This document shows, piece by piece, positions 47,543 through 60,500 of a DNA stretch of 64,000 nt. Position numbers and translations under genes: made by a program. The notes under the pieces are model-generated. The model was not told the DNA's origin. It searched no databases and was given only the letters and a program-made list of their open reading frames with translations. The DNA is from Malurus cyaneus samueli (lineage: Eukaryota > Chordata > Aves > Passeriformes > Maluridae): contig CM019228.1 in the NCBI GenBank assembly GCA_009741485.1, forward strand, positions 11,988,749 through 12,052,748, written 5' to 3'. Each line of letters starts with the position of its first letter. Positions within the stretch are counted from its first letter, which is position 1.

Positions 47543-47610
47543 CTTGAGCTGTTATAATTGTGTTACATTTGTGTGATGTGTAACACAATGATGACTCGTT
47601 TGGCCTCAAG
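47543..47610 (+). ncRNA. Precursor-like hairpin of 68 bases (candidate only)
   Basis: The inner stem pairs GTTATAATTGTGTTACA (47551-47567) with TGTAACACAATGATGAC (47579-47595). Sixteen of 17 positions pair, one of them G-T, around an 11-base loop. After an asymmetric internal loop (2 and 9 bases), CTTGAG (47543-47548) pairs with CTCAAG (47605-47610). Size and shape approach a small microRNA precursor, though the asymmetric loop and AT-rich stem are atypical. The strand is arbitrary because both complements fold. No known microRNA seed is recognised and transcription is unproven. Confidence 0.15.
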
Positions 47611-48753
47611 GCACTGCTGCTATAAAATGTTCAATATTAAATAATAATTGCAGAAAGTACTTTAATAGGTTCTCTGGGCAGGATGTTCCAAATACATATA
47701 TATATCTCACAGGCCACTGCATTCAGATAACAGTTTCAATCTAAAATTAAATTTTAATGCACTGATATCTCGGCAATTTTAAGCTTTTTATAAATTATCA
47801 CAATGTGCAGATTCTTGGGTGAAAGGCTTAGGCATCCGAAGTTCTACCTCTTTCTTTCTCTCAAAATGTAATCCCAGAACTGATGGATGAGGCCTTTAAA
47901 CTCCTTTGACAGCACGTCACTTTTACTAAGGCAAGCACAAAGTGAGTGAAAGCTCCGCAGTGATTTGTTTCAAAACCTAAGTTCCAAATCCCAAGCTCAT
48001 GAACAATCAGTTCTGTCTTACAATCAAAATATGCCTACCTCTTCCATGCAGACACCAGCTTCTAGAATCTGGCATCCTTAAGAGAGCCTGGAAGCTTGGG
48101 AGAAAAGCAAACCATCGTAGGTCAGGGGTATATTGGGCCAGACTTGTAGCAGGTACAAAAAGATGCTGTACATGGCTTGCCTTTCTCTGTTCAATGTTCT
48201 TCTTCAAAGGAGTTCATGGCTTGTGAGGGCTCCTCAGACCCTTTGCTCAGATGATGTGGCACTTACTCTAGGGCTGCTGAAGGATCCTGTAGGGTGTACA
48301 AAGCACCTTTAGCACCACAGCTTGAATTCTCCTTATTAATTGCTTGTTCTCTTTATCCCTCTGGATATAACTCTGCAGTGCAGTGCTGAGATACCCACCT
48401 AGCCCCTGGGCAGCTGAGAATAAAGGCAATGGCCTGCTTGGTGTGAGCCCTTCTGAGACTGTGCCCATGTCCTCTTCTTCCTTCCTTTAATTGAGAATTT
48501 GTGTTTTCCCTTGAGTCAGCACTGCTGATCTCACCGAAGTGCAGTAAATCAGCTCACTGCTCCCACTGAAAGCTTAGATACTTCCATTTATCTTTCTTTT
48601 TTATTCTCCTAGTTTTGCTATGCCTATTTGTAAGTCAGAAAGCTGAGCTGGTTAGTCGGGAAGTGGTGGGATCACTAGTGCTGATGGGAAGGAAGGAACA
48701 GCAACATGTAGTTTGGAGCGCTGAGACTGTCCCTTTGTGGTCTTTATTTGGCT
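47611..48753. other. AT-rich spacer
   Basis: 47611-47830 is very AT-rich with ATTA/TAAT words and an AT dinucleotide run at 47696-47705. The rest is unremarkable. Confidence 0.5.
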
Positions 48754-48776
48754 TAATCCAGCTATAAACTTAATCC
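48754..48776 (+). promoter_or_regulatory. Two TAATCC bicoid-class sites
   Basis: TTAATCCAGC and TTAATCCAAC place TAATCC at 48754-48759 and 48771-48776, same strand, 17 bases apart. TAATCC is the preferred word of OTX/PITX/GSC-type homeodomains. Six-base words are common, so only the paired arrangement is notable. Confidence 0.2.
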
Positions 48777-51700
48777 AACAAATGTAGTTGGTTTAATCAA
48801 ATGCCTTCTTCTTGACCCCATTATGAGGACCGTAGCTGAGATGTGATCAGCTCAGTTTTGAGTAGATGTCATAATCTCTTGGAAACCTGGGATTATGTCA
48901 CTAGAAGAGCACAACAGAATGTGCTGTGAGGGATCTCCCTGATGGATCTGCATCAGGAGAGTGTTGATGGGCTGATGGCTCACGTGCCTCCAGCTGGGCA
49001 TGGACTGGTGCCTTGCTGAGCAGGAATGGACCTGCTGATGGGTGCAAAATGAACATCAGCTGAATGTCTGCAGGGCTGTGAGGCCTTGGGCACTTCTGTG
49101 CTCTGCCAGATCCCAAGTGTGTAGCTCAAGAGACTAAGCCCAGTTCTCTCCCAGATATCATAATCCACATCTTCCAGCATGGAACTCCCCTTGGGCATCA
49201 TAATGAGTCTCTGCTGGACCTTTGCATTTATCTAACTGTGCTTTAGGAAGAGAGAATAGCCTAAGAGTTTCCTCTAGGTCAGCCTAGGGATATGTGAGGG
49301 GTTATTTGTGTAAGAAAGCAGATGGTACATTTGATTGGTCTCTGAATTAGGAAACCAAGAAAAGCTGCCATTCTAATGGAATGTAAGTACCAGCAACTGC
49401 TTTCTCACTTTGAGTGGGTTAATACCCCAGAAAAAAATGATTCCAGAGTCCCTCCTCACCTCCCAGGGCTTGAAATTGGGACTTAAAGTAGAGGACAAGG
49501 TGGTTTCTTCTCTGTGTATTGTCTTCAATAGGTCAGTGCCAAGTGTGGGAAACTGAAGAACTGAACCATTCTATCAACTTGGGTCTTATTTTTCGTTCTT
49601 CAGAGGATTTCTACATTTTATGTTGCACTACCGCTTTGAAAGGCAACTGTGACCAAAGAATAAAGGCAGGAACCTAATTCCACTGGCTTAAATTGCTGAA
49701 TGCTTTTCCTTTAAAGCCTCTCCCTCCATTCCGTGCCTTTCCTCTGCACACACTTTAAGTGAACTCATTGGTGCTGAAAGAGATTGGTTTGACAGGCTTG
49801 ATGATTCACACCTTCTGTTCAGCTTCCTCCTTCAAACCAGCCCTAGCTGAAAGAGGAGAGGTCAACAGCTTTAATGTAAGGCTGTGATTACTGTATTTCT
49901 GACTGGGAGGAAGTATCTGAATCCAAGATCTCACTCTTCCATTAGGCAGTGGAAGAATTTGCACCCTGTGTGTGATATTGATGAGACACTGAACCTAGAC
50001 CTCAAAATGTGTTGTTGGTGTCACCTCTGGCTTCCCCTTTGGACACAGCAGTTCTCCCCGAGCTGCTCAGTGTTGGTGCTTCTGGTGATATCACTGCTGT
50101 GAGTGCTTGCACTGCATTGCAATCAGATCATTTTTACATGGTAAATAGCTATTAATTACTGCTGCTGGAGTGGTAGTGCACAAAAACACCCTCCCTGAAA
50201 GCTGGGTGGGCAGCTGGAGTGCTAAACATGGGTGCACAGTAATGACCAAGGAGCTCATTGGCTACACTTGCAGGGATGGGATGACTGAGGAGGTTTCCTG
50301 AGTGTCTCTGCAAACCCATAAAGTGAAGATGTACTCAGAGAAAGAAACAACACAACAAACACAACCCTACATGCAAGGCCATTCAACCCAGCTGATTGAT
50401 GGACAGTCCCTCCTGACCACACAGAACATCTGCCATTCTGAACATACACAGGTACAAAGTGTGACACTTACGTTCCTCAATTTCAGTGCTGATTGTAGAA
50501 CTGTGACTCCACAGAAATCACCCCATGTCTGTGTGCACCAAATCCTGTTCCAACGTGTCCATCCCTGTACTTCCCACAGAAATGCTGATGGCCACGTGCA
50601 GCACACTCTGCCACAGCACACACAGTTTTGCCTTTCTTCATCAAAATAAAAAAATCCCATTGATTTTTACTTTTCATGCTTCCGTTACCAGCTCCAGCTA
50701 ACAACTGCCACTGCTGTTCCTTATCAATATTTGATGAGTAGGGTGAGGTGGAATGGAGAAGCCCTGTGAGTTTCTCCTTCTAAATGGTCTCTGTGAGGGT
50801 TGAGGTTTTTGTGGCTTATGTTTATTTTCCCTGTCTGTTTTACTCACTTGGTTCAGGTCCTGAAGGTGACTGCTGCTAAAAGACAGGATAGAAATAGGAC
50901 ATCTCTCCCCCCCGCCACCCTCTTCCCTGTTCATGCCTTTATCTCTCTGCTTGCACTCTTGAGTAGGCTCAGGGATGATTTTCTGGGCGTTTTAGTTTTT
51001 AGATCCTTCGTGAAATTCATCAACAGTGGAAGGTCAAGCAACACTTCTCTGTACATAGTCAACATAACTTCTCCCTAACTAATTTTTCCCAGGCTTTATC
51101 CAACTAAGTGTTCTCAGGAAATGAGCTCTCATTTTTAAAATTATCTTTCAACTCATAGAAATAATGACTGCCCTGGTACCTTACTAAATTGTGCATAAAA
51201 AAAAGAGTCACTTCAGAATAGAGTAGCATGCCTTCAGGACATGTCTCTGAGTTGTAACTCTTCATTTATTCTTCACTTGTTCTAACAAAGAAGTTTCCAT
51301 AGTACCTAAGAGAGAATCTTTTTTCTTGTGCTTAGGCAGCTATTAAAACTTACTCTGTGAATGTGAGCCTATGTCAAAATAAGGTCAAAGGCTCATTCAT
51401 TACTGAAATGGGGATTCAGTGCTTTGCTTGAAACAGCATTTCTGGAAATACTTTCATTCTGAAGTGCTAGTTTGAGTTTACACGGATGGAGTCCTTGAGG
51501 GCCAGAACCCAGAGAGCAGTGAAACAGGACAGTCACCCTTTCAATGATCTCTGTGGTACGTGAGAATATTTGAGAAGCAAGCAAGGCTCAACAAACACAG
51601 CAGAGAATGTGTGGAAGCTGGGCACACTGGGAATGCTGGGCTGCAGGAACAGCATTCTGCATTTCCACCTGATTTCAGATCAGTGAGCACAGGCACTCAG

Positions 51701-53579
51701 GTGCCAGCTGCAGGATAATCCCAGCAGTTGTGATCAGCTGGAATGTGCAGATGGCATCCCAGAGCAGGGAGACCCACCAGCAAACACAGACTGCTGCCAA
51801 GGTGTTGCTGGGAACCACCCCATCCCCCTTCCCTGAGATTCATGCTGCAAGGGCTCATCGCAGGCAGATGGAGGTTTATCACCAGCTAGGCTTGGTGTAG
51901 GTGTAGGTATCAATACCTCATCTGTACCTTCTGGGATTGCAACAGGGGAAGAACTGAAGGAGGAATTGCAAGTCTAGAAAAAACCTTCTTTTTACTGTAG
52001 CCATTACTGTAGCCTTATGGGTGTGGCTTTCTGCCCAAGCCTCATAATCACAAGGCAAAACACAGGTTATGGAAAACCAATGTATGCTTCTTTGGTTTGT
52101 GGTAAAAGGAAATAAATCCAGGAAAGATATTTTGTATTAAGCAAAATGCTTTTTGCATAATTTTAATGCTGGTTTTTTTTTTTTTCATCTGGGTATGGTA
52201 TAAAATTTGCAAGTTAAACAAGTTTGGGCTTTTTGGTGGCTTCATTTCAAATCTGTCTGGGGATATCTTCCAGTTTCATGATTCTGTTCCTGTGGTGGCA
52301 GAGTTCAACCTCTCCTTGTTCTGTGCTGTGCTCTGACCATAAGGACCTCTTTCAAAATGAGCATGAAAAGTCATCTGGAGGACAGTGTAGGGATCCAGGT
52401 AAGTGACTGAAACATCTCCAAATGTGTAGGAGGCAAGAGAAAACATGTGGCCAGCAGTACCAGGGGCCCTCTAAATGTCATTGATCTGCTGCAGGACAAG
52501 GAACAAGAGAGAGAAGGGTAAAAGCTGGGCAAAGCTCTTGGGATGGCAGCTTTTCCATGGCAAGGCATAAATCTTGGGCTTGTCTGATGTGTGCTGTGAA
52601 ATGCTTCTGGGTGGAGAGAAAGGAGGGGTTCTGTCTCTCAGAATGTAACTCTTGCCAAGTTCCTGGGGTGCTCTCGGGGTGACACAAGGATAAGTAACAT
52701 ACAAAACACTTTGGGTTTTGTTTGCTTGATTTGTTTGGGGAATTTTTATGTTTCTTACTTTGTCTTCCTTGTTTTCTTTTTCTTTTCCTGGACACCACTG
52801 TGTTTAACTCTCCTCTGTTGCCCTTCTTGTTTCAATGATTTCAGGATTGCTGGCCCAGCATTCAGCTCTGGGCCATCTGGAGACCCTCTGCTGCAGCACC
52901 ATTAATCCCACGCAGGACAGGTTGGCTGTACTCATTTCACATCTACACATGTTGATAAATCTGATCATCCATCTCCTGTACAAGTCTTACAGAAAAGCTG
53001 TAGCTGAGCCTTGGAATTTAGTGAAAGGACTTAAGAGTTTCACAGACTTTGAAGCTTTGAACTCAGTTTAGGATTCAAAGCTGTTTTTTGGAGATCTGGA
53101 GGCTTCTTCCTTCCAATGTTCCTTGTAGGTCTCTTCTACTACCGAGGAAGTCATTGGTTTTCTTCCTGTGTAGTGACTGTGGAATGTGTGGAATCAGTGA
53201 GCAATGTCGGATCAGGTCTCCATGTGGGATCAGTCCCACTGTGATGTCTACTTCATTTTAGAGTATTGGGTTATATCTTCTCTACCACAGTCTTTTCCCT
53301 GTTTCTTGAACCCAAAGTCTACTTTGGGTGCATACACCAGGTTATTCTTCTCCTTAGTCTTGCAACCAAAGCTCTTGGGCAGCACAGGACAGGTTGGTGT
53401 GGGCACTACAGAAACCTCTGCCTTGGTTCTGCCCCGGTTTTGCCCCTGGGCACCGTGCTCAGAGCCCATTCCCAGTGGCCAAGCAATCCAGTTCTGTCTT
53501 CCACATGGTTTAGCAAACCACATCCTTTCTCAAAGAGAAAAATGGTCCCCCTTCATTTGTAATATCTTTCCTAAAATGT
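48777..53579. other. Non-coding spacer
   Basis: Nearly 5 kb without a repeat or block I can identify. T13 at 52173-52185, T-rich 52705-52790, C7 near 50907. Numerous overlapping frames up to 137 codons (53204-53617) show no domain. Confidence 0.5.
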
Positions 53580-53830
53580 GCTGTACAATCATGTCTCTAA
53601 AATATATGAGGCGATAGAGCAACTATATTGAAAAATAGCACATACTTGGCCAGTTTTGCTAATAAGTAAAATATACAGGTCTGAATATGACAACTGTATG
53701 TGTTGAAATATATTGAAAACATATTTGGATCATTCCACTTAGACTGAAATATTGAAAACTGGCCAAATCTGTAAAAAATTTAAGTGTGTTTTATATATTA
53801 TATATTTAAAAATCATTCCCACAAACAGAT
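53580..53830. repeat. AT-rich segment bounded by a 12-bp inverted repeat
   Basis: TTGGCCAGTTTT (53646-53657) and AAAACTGGCCAA (53755-53766) are exact reverse complements about 97 bases apart. ATATTGAAAA occurs three times (about 53627, 53710, 53750). This could be the remnant of a small non-autonomous DNA transposon. I see no target-site duplication and the arms do not extend. Confidence 0.35.
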
Positions 53831-55390
53831 AGCAAGGAACCTTGCTAGGAAGATGTGGGAAATACTAAGCAGGCTTTATTTTTTCCTGATGGGAGCCAGT
53901 GATCATGGATGCTGTGTCATTACAGACTCTGTGGTAAGAGTTAACCTGGCTGCTGGCTCATAATTTGTGTGCTGGGCAGAGCACAGGGCTCCATTGATCT
54001 TAATAGAGACCACTCAGGAACAGGAATTCCAACAGTACCGGCTCCCTCGGCATTGCTGGTGCTGATTTAACTCCCAGCATTTCTTCCTCTGCAGTCTCTT
54101 TGGATTAGCCTGGGAATGGATGGGAGAGTGGGAGCGAGAGCGGTTGTGACAGCTCTTAGATGAAGGAGCTTGCAAGTGCTTGCAATTTTTAGAGAAATGA
54201 GAAATTTCTGCAGGCTGAGAATTCAAACAATGAGTTTTGGAGAAGGGGTATGACTCCTTAGACAATGCAGTTGTCCTGACCTTTGCATGAAAACCAAGGC
54301 CTCCATTTATCATCAGCTCCTGCTGGCTTGCCTAAGCATTCTCTAGACAAGCCCAGAGATGTCTGGATTCCCTGGATCCTCTGGAAAATGCCCTTTCACA
54401 GTGTGACACAGTCACCTTTGGAGCTTTTCTGGATGTATTGTATCTGTGAAAGGAGTGGGGCAGGAGACCCTGATGTTTTGCCATGGAGGATTCAGGTTTT
54501 TCTCTCTTCCCCTGTGTGCTGGAGGAGCAGTGAGATCCCTGGTGGAAATGGAGATTCCACAACACGTTGTGTGTACAGGACATGCACTGCCTGTGTATTT
54601 GTTTCTGCTTGGGGTTGGGATGGTCTGTTTTGCTTATTATTCCTGTGTTGCCAGGAATGTATTTCTGGTGATGGCAACTGAAGGCCAAGGAGTGCCCTCA
54701 CTAAATTAGAGAGGAGTGTTTTAGAGATGGTGAAAAGGCCATTTGAAGGCCAGAGAGAAGAACTGGTTCTGTTTGAGAGTTGCTTGGTAGAACCATCAAG
54801 GGCTTGGCTTCTTCATCCAGGTTAGAGCAGGGGAACAGCTGAGGGAGATCGCACCCAAAGGGCAACTTTTAAAGGAAGATGACCTTCCTGCATGATTCGG
54901 AGGTAAACAGAGTTTTCTTTGATTATTAAAATTGACCAATTCCCTTGTGAGGAAAAGCATCTAGGACAATTTGGGTCCTAAATCTGACTCACTGTGTGAA
55001 TAAATCATTCATGTCTCAAGCAGAAGTCATGAATCCTATGATCCTGTTGAGCAGGTGAATGTACTTCTGCCAACTGCACCACACAAAGTTTGTGCAGACG
55101 TTTATTTGCATGCAGGGAGTTGGAGAGAGACCAGCCCCAGACAGAATTGAAAGTCAGGTACATTGGGGGTCCTGATATGAGGTGATTGAGGAGGGTTTGG
55201 AATGCCAAAATGGGAATCATGGTTGTTTTACTCTTCTGAAATCCATTGTGCCCAGGCAATGAGCTGCTCTGAGTGATGCCCTTGTGTTCTGAACAGCCCC
55301 AGCCTGCTGAGAGCTGGAACACCTCAACATCCCTAATGAAAACAAGGAGCAAACCAGAATTCTCCTGAAAAATAAACAAGCCCACTTCCA
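53831..55390. other. Non-coding spacer
   Basis: Overlapping frames up to 135 codons on both strands, none with a recognised domain. No repeat. Confidence 0.5.
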
Positions 55391-55407
55391 TGACCTCTTC
55401 GTGACCT
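55391..55407 (-). promoter_or_regulatory. Perfect DR5 (retinoic acid response element type)
   Basis: The minus strand reads AGGTCACGAAGAGGTCA: two exact consensus half-sites with spacer CGAAG. DR5 is the canonical RAR/RXR spacing and matches RGKTCA-N5-RGKTCA at every position. A perfect inverted repeat starts seven bases downstream. Binding is inferred from the motif alone. Confidence 0.5.
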
Positions 55408-55413
55408 CCCAAT

Positions 55414-55444
55414 GAGGTGCTAATTACCAGAGGATTAGCACCTC
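55414..55444. repeat. Perfect inverted repeat, 11-bp arms, 9-base loop
   Basis: GAGGTGCTAAT and ATTAGCACCTC flank TACCAGAGG exactly. Each arm contains a TAAT homeodomain core and an AGGTG word, so it could be a dimeric DNA site rather than an RNA fold. Confidence 0.85.
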
Positions 55445-57535
55445 TTCTGTATCACAATGCACCCAGCCAAGGAGCAGGAGGTGACAACACTTGGCACAAA
55501 ATGCAAATCCAGGAGAATTAGTCCAAGGGCAAGAGACAAGTCCCAAAGTTAAGAGCAGAGAAACCTTCTCCACTGTGAGTTCAACCTGTTGTCAGAAAAA
55601 CGTGCGAAGTTACTGCCTTTTGGAGGAGTTAGGCAGGCATGGAATAGTTTATTTTCCCTGTTCATGACAGGCAAATACTCAACTTTTCTTAGTTTGACTT
55701 CACAGTTCAATAGAGATAATTTTTTTAGTTCATTTAGTGGCTGCAGTGATAGCAATATGAAACAGGGCTTATTAAAAATTAATTGCACCAGCAGAAGTAT
55801 CTCTGTGTATCTGTGTCTGTGTTGAAACATCATCCCTGTTGCAGCACATCCACTGGCTCACTGATAAGCTGGAATAAAAACTGTAGGAATTAGTGCTTGC
55901 AAAGGAAGCCCTGCAAAGATGTGTGTGATCTGTCCTGTCAGGCTGTGTGAGATGACCTCACAAGCTTCAGTGCCTCTGTCACATGGAAGGATAAAGTCTT
56001 TCTGTGGTGGCTACTCTGCTCTTTGTACGGGGATTTTCACCTCTTTGGTCCTGTATGGGATGGGAAAAAATTGCTCTGATATAAGGCATTATTGTATTTG
56101 CATGAGGCTTTGTATCAGTGTTTTTATTTTTGCTAGAAAATATTTATTGTAAGAGGAAGTGACTTAAGCTGTTTCCAAACACCAATGGGAACTTTGCCCT
56201 AGGGAAAGAATTTCTGAGGTGTGAGATCCAGGTAGACTGGAACAGCCCAAAGTCTGGTGGCCGAGGTAGCCACCCGGTGAGATCAAAGCCTTTGCTGACA
56301 GGCACTGGGTGAGACTGGGGCAGATGAGCAGAAGCCTCCTTGTGGGCACAACTGTCCCCTAAAATAGGCAACAACTCAGGACTTTCCTGAGGGAGAGAAG
56401 GTAAGCTGTAAACCAGAGTCTCCTGGTGCTCAAGAGCCTCTCCTGGGCAGCAGCTTACAGCTATTCTTTGGGCTTTTTCCTGAGTAGAAGTTCCCTCATG
56501 AACCCGAGAAAGCTGCTCCTATTACATTTTTTTTTCAATGATGCTTCCATTCTTGGGAAGAGGAAAGTTTCTGCTTCGGATAATTGAATTTTCCAATAGA
56601 TCTCATCAATAAATTCTTGACCAGTTCTCCACTGACCAGCTCCTTTGTCTCTACCCACTCTCTCAGTTTTCTTAGATGTGAACATGAGCTGCTTATGCAA
56701 CTCCCTTTGCATGAGGTATGTCCTTCTCAGTAGTTAAACCACCTCAAGCCGTACTTCTCAGTCCTGGCTTTGTTCATAGCCGATTCTTTTGCTCCTCTCT
56801 TCCGTGGATGCAAATGTCAGTATCTCAGTTGACCTTGGCACTGCTGCCTGTGCTCCCTGTGGCAGAGGAGCAGGGATTGGGACTCCTGGCTGGAGGGGCC
56901 GTGGCAGACACGCTGCCTCGTGTCATTTCCTGTTTGCACAATTACCTCACCGATTTTCAGATGGGCCAAGAGACTCCTGTCTACATTGTTCTTCTGCAAA
57001 GGATATGTGTGATATGGGGCCAAGGTGACACAATCAGGATCTCCTCAGTGTAGTGTTTGAGTGGAGCCTCGGAAAAATAACCAGATCACTATCTCCAGCT
57101 TATCCTAAACATGCCTGCCTCCTCTTACAGTTTTTGTTACACGGTATTGTTGCCAGGATGGATTTATGCTGGGCCATTTCCCACTCCAGCTGCGTCATTA
57201 CAATCATTGTCATGAGAACACAAAAGCAGAGACTGAATGCCCTGTGCCTTCCGAAAAATATATTTGTCCCATTGCACTGTTGTGACCTTTGGGGTGCCAT
57301 ATGCTGGTGGCTACTAAAGCAAAAGCTTCCTGATGCGTGATTACCCAGAAGCCTCAAAGGCCACAGTGACTCTTTGCTGTCTCAAGTAGCCAGGCTGGAA
57401 TACCTCAAGTGAAGGACAATTCCTAGAGGACACGAGTGGAGTCACATGCCCAGAGTTTGGCCCTGAGGGGGTGTTTTTGTGGGTTTTGGTGCCCGCACCC
57501 TCGGCCATGCACAGACGTTCTCTCTCCACCAGAAG
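55445..57535. other. Non-coding spacer
   Basis: Mixed sequence; T-rich near 56525-56534. No gene or repeat recognised. Frames up to 111 codons overlap each other. Confidence 0.5.
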
Positions 57536-57550
57536 GCGCTGTTGGACAGG
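57536..57550 (+). promoter_or_regulatory. CTCF-like motif (one mismatch)
   Basis: CCACCAGAAGGCGCT fits the CTCF core CCASYAGRKGGCR at 12 of 13 positions (A at the K position), inside a locally CpG-rich patch (57490-57610). Confidence 0.3.
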
Positions 57551-60500
57551 GCACTGTTGGCCCGGGGGTGCCGCCACGCGCTGGGTGACATCACCAGAGC
57601 GCCCTCCCAGTGCCTCAGTTTCCCCATCTCCCAGTGCATTGAGAAATGGGGACTGATGAGACACAGAGCAACTGGATGTTATTAAACCACCAAAGGAGTC
57701 GGTCAAACCACATCCGTGCTTTAGGAAGCAGAGATCAAACCAGATGCCTTCGGGCTCCTCTGCGTGACATCAAGCCACAGAAGGTGAAGAAACTGTTCCT
57801 TCATTATTTCATTGGCTTCCCATTGTTCTGTGCCTTGCTCTCATCTCCAGCCTCCTGGAACATTTTGCCATGGGGCTTGAAGGAAAACAAGCGCTCATGT
57901 GCTAATTTTATAAGCTGCCATGGTTGCAACAAACAGCACATGGGGTTAGGGCAGCCCTACCTCAGACACACAGCCTGGCAGAGCAGCCTCACTGCCAGCC
58001 CCACCTGGCAGCTTGGTACCAGCCAGAGAGCACTGTTTGCAGCACTGCTCAGATAATCTGTTCACTGATCATGGGGGGATCTAACAGCAGTCAGGGCTTG
58101 GTGCTTCTCTGGGTCTCATCAGCACCTCCTCACACAGGCCTTTGCCTTCCATTTGCTTTGTGTGCAAAGCTCTGTGTGGTAGAAAGTGGTTTTCTCTACT
58201 ATTTATAGATGATCTGAAAAAATTATTTGAGGAGGGTCTCACTTCCTACAGGAATACTGTGCTTTGCAAGAGGAATGTGGGATTGCCCACCAGCCTGCCC
58301 ACCCAGCTGCAGCCTGAGTGCTGTCTGTGTGTGTGAAGAGGGAAATAGTTCCACGTCTCGAATCCACTCTGAAACTCAAATAAACAAACAAGCGTTATGT
58401 CCATGTCTTCTGTGCAGTCATGCAATGGGCAGGGACAATCTGTGACCTGGTGCTTGTCACCTCTGCACTTCCTGGCTGTCAGCAGCTGCTCATTGCTGGT
58501 CTCATATGGAGCAGAACCAGGGATTGCAGTAAATGATACAAGCACAGAATTCTGTCTTGGCATCTCTACCTCCACCAGTCTCATCTCTTCCTTCCAGCCC
58601 TCGGGTCCATTAAATGCTTTGGCCTAATGAAGCTCTCTGATCTTAAAACCATTCCACTCTCAATGACCTCCTGTGGCAGCAGATAATATTTAAAAGCCTT
58701 ATGTGCCTGCAGAGGCTCCTTGTCTCTCTTTTGGGTTAATAGTTAAAAATTCATGGTTGTTTTTCAAAACCTAAATTGCTTTACTCTCTGCAAATGATTC
58801 CTCTTTCAATTCAAAATCAAACCTTTGTCTAGACTCAGCAGACTCTTGGCTAATAGCTCTGGCAGGCAGAGATACCAACAGTTTATCAAGATACTCACTT
58901 TCTACCCCAAACTCAGCTCAATTTCACGAGGTGGTTTTTGTTTTCTTTCTTTTTAGTGGCAGAAGAGTGTTTAGCTAATTGGGTTAAGGAGCCTTAGATG
59001 TTCCTTGGCTCTCCGCAGAGTGTTTCTTTTTTAGCAGTGCCAATTTCCTTAACAAATGTATTTCATTGTGTGGTGCATTTGATCCTCATATCCGGAACTG
59101 TGTGTGAATCCTGAACCACCCCTGAGCTGCCTTTGCAGCTGCCATGGTACTGACTGCACAGGCTCCATTGCCTTAGAAAGTGACCTCCCAACTCAGAGGC
59201 CTACTTCTAAATAAATGAGAACATAAATGAAGATAAAACAATACAGCTCCTTCATGTCCATGTGGGATTTTACCCCTGGAGCTGCTCTCTGGTCATCACC
59301 CTCAGTGGATCTGTGCAGAGGTTTCCATGAAGCCTCCTCTCAGGTCTTTGACCTTTCCTTTAACTCAGCGTTCAGAGGAAGCTCAGCAGTGATTTCCAGG
59401 CTTCTGCGCTTGAGTTTTGAGCTTCAGAAACACATGGAGGTGTCAGGCTGGGAGTTTGGAAAGCCTGGTTGTGGATGTCAGCAATGCCAGGCCTGGGCAG
59501 AAAATGTTTATCTGGTAGAAGAACTTGGCTAAGATTGTTTTATTAAAAGAACAGCTCTTGTCTGAGATTTTGTACTAGTGTTTAGGGTCTGCCTCTCATG
59601 GGTAGAGGCCATTTGGTACCTAAAGGAGCCTTAAAGTCAAGCTCATTTAGTTTAAAACTCTTGTACTTCTGCATCTCCTGAGCAGTCTTACTGTGAACTA
59701 ATCAAATATTCAGAGTCCAATCTGCCTTATACTAAACCCCTGCTACAAGTAGTACCAGAGAGACTTGAAGTATTACACACACTTGGAATCTCATTTATTT
59801 TCCTGCCAGAACAGTATAAAGAAACTTTAGTGTAAATGTGAAACAAACTTTCAGTCTTTGTTGCAGTCCTGGGTTGTGTAAAGGTTTGATTACTCTGTGG
59901 TGTTCTCACGTGAGATCTCCCCTGTAGCTGCAAATTGCTGTGCAGCCCTAATCTGGCCACAGCTGCTTGCACTACTGCAAGAGTAAATAAAATAATACTT
60001 AGCATGGATAAATATTTTATTTCCATGCTGGAGCATCCTAAAACTGTATTTTTCAGCCCACCCAAGGTGAAAATAAATACTGGGACGCTGAAGGAAAGGA
60101 AAAAAGGAATCACTCTGTATCACAGACCATTTTAGAACTGAGACTAGAGGCTGCTCTCTGTCTTCTTCGCAATCCTTTCCACCAGGGCACTGTAGGTCTA
60201 AGCGTTGTTATTTCATATGGAGGATCCATGCTGCTGGGAAAAAAAAAGAGGACTAGCTTTGGGTAGAACAACTACTTTCTATGCTTTTCTTTCAGGATTA
60301 AAGTGAGCAAATTTCTCCTGATTCCTGATAATAATTATGGCTAGAACTACCCACGTGTAATCCTAGATTGAATGGGAACAGACATGGCAAGTGGGATTTT
60401 TGTGTGGCTTGTGATTGGAATGAAGTCAAATGTTAAATAACTTCACAGCTATTCTGTTTACAGGCTCCAAAGAGACCCACTATATCCTTACTCTATATTT

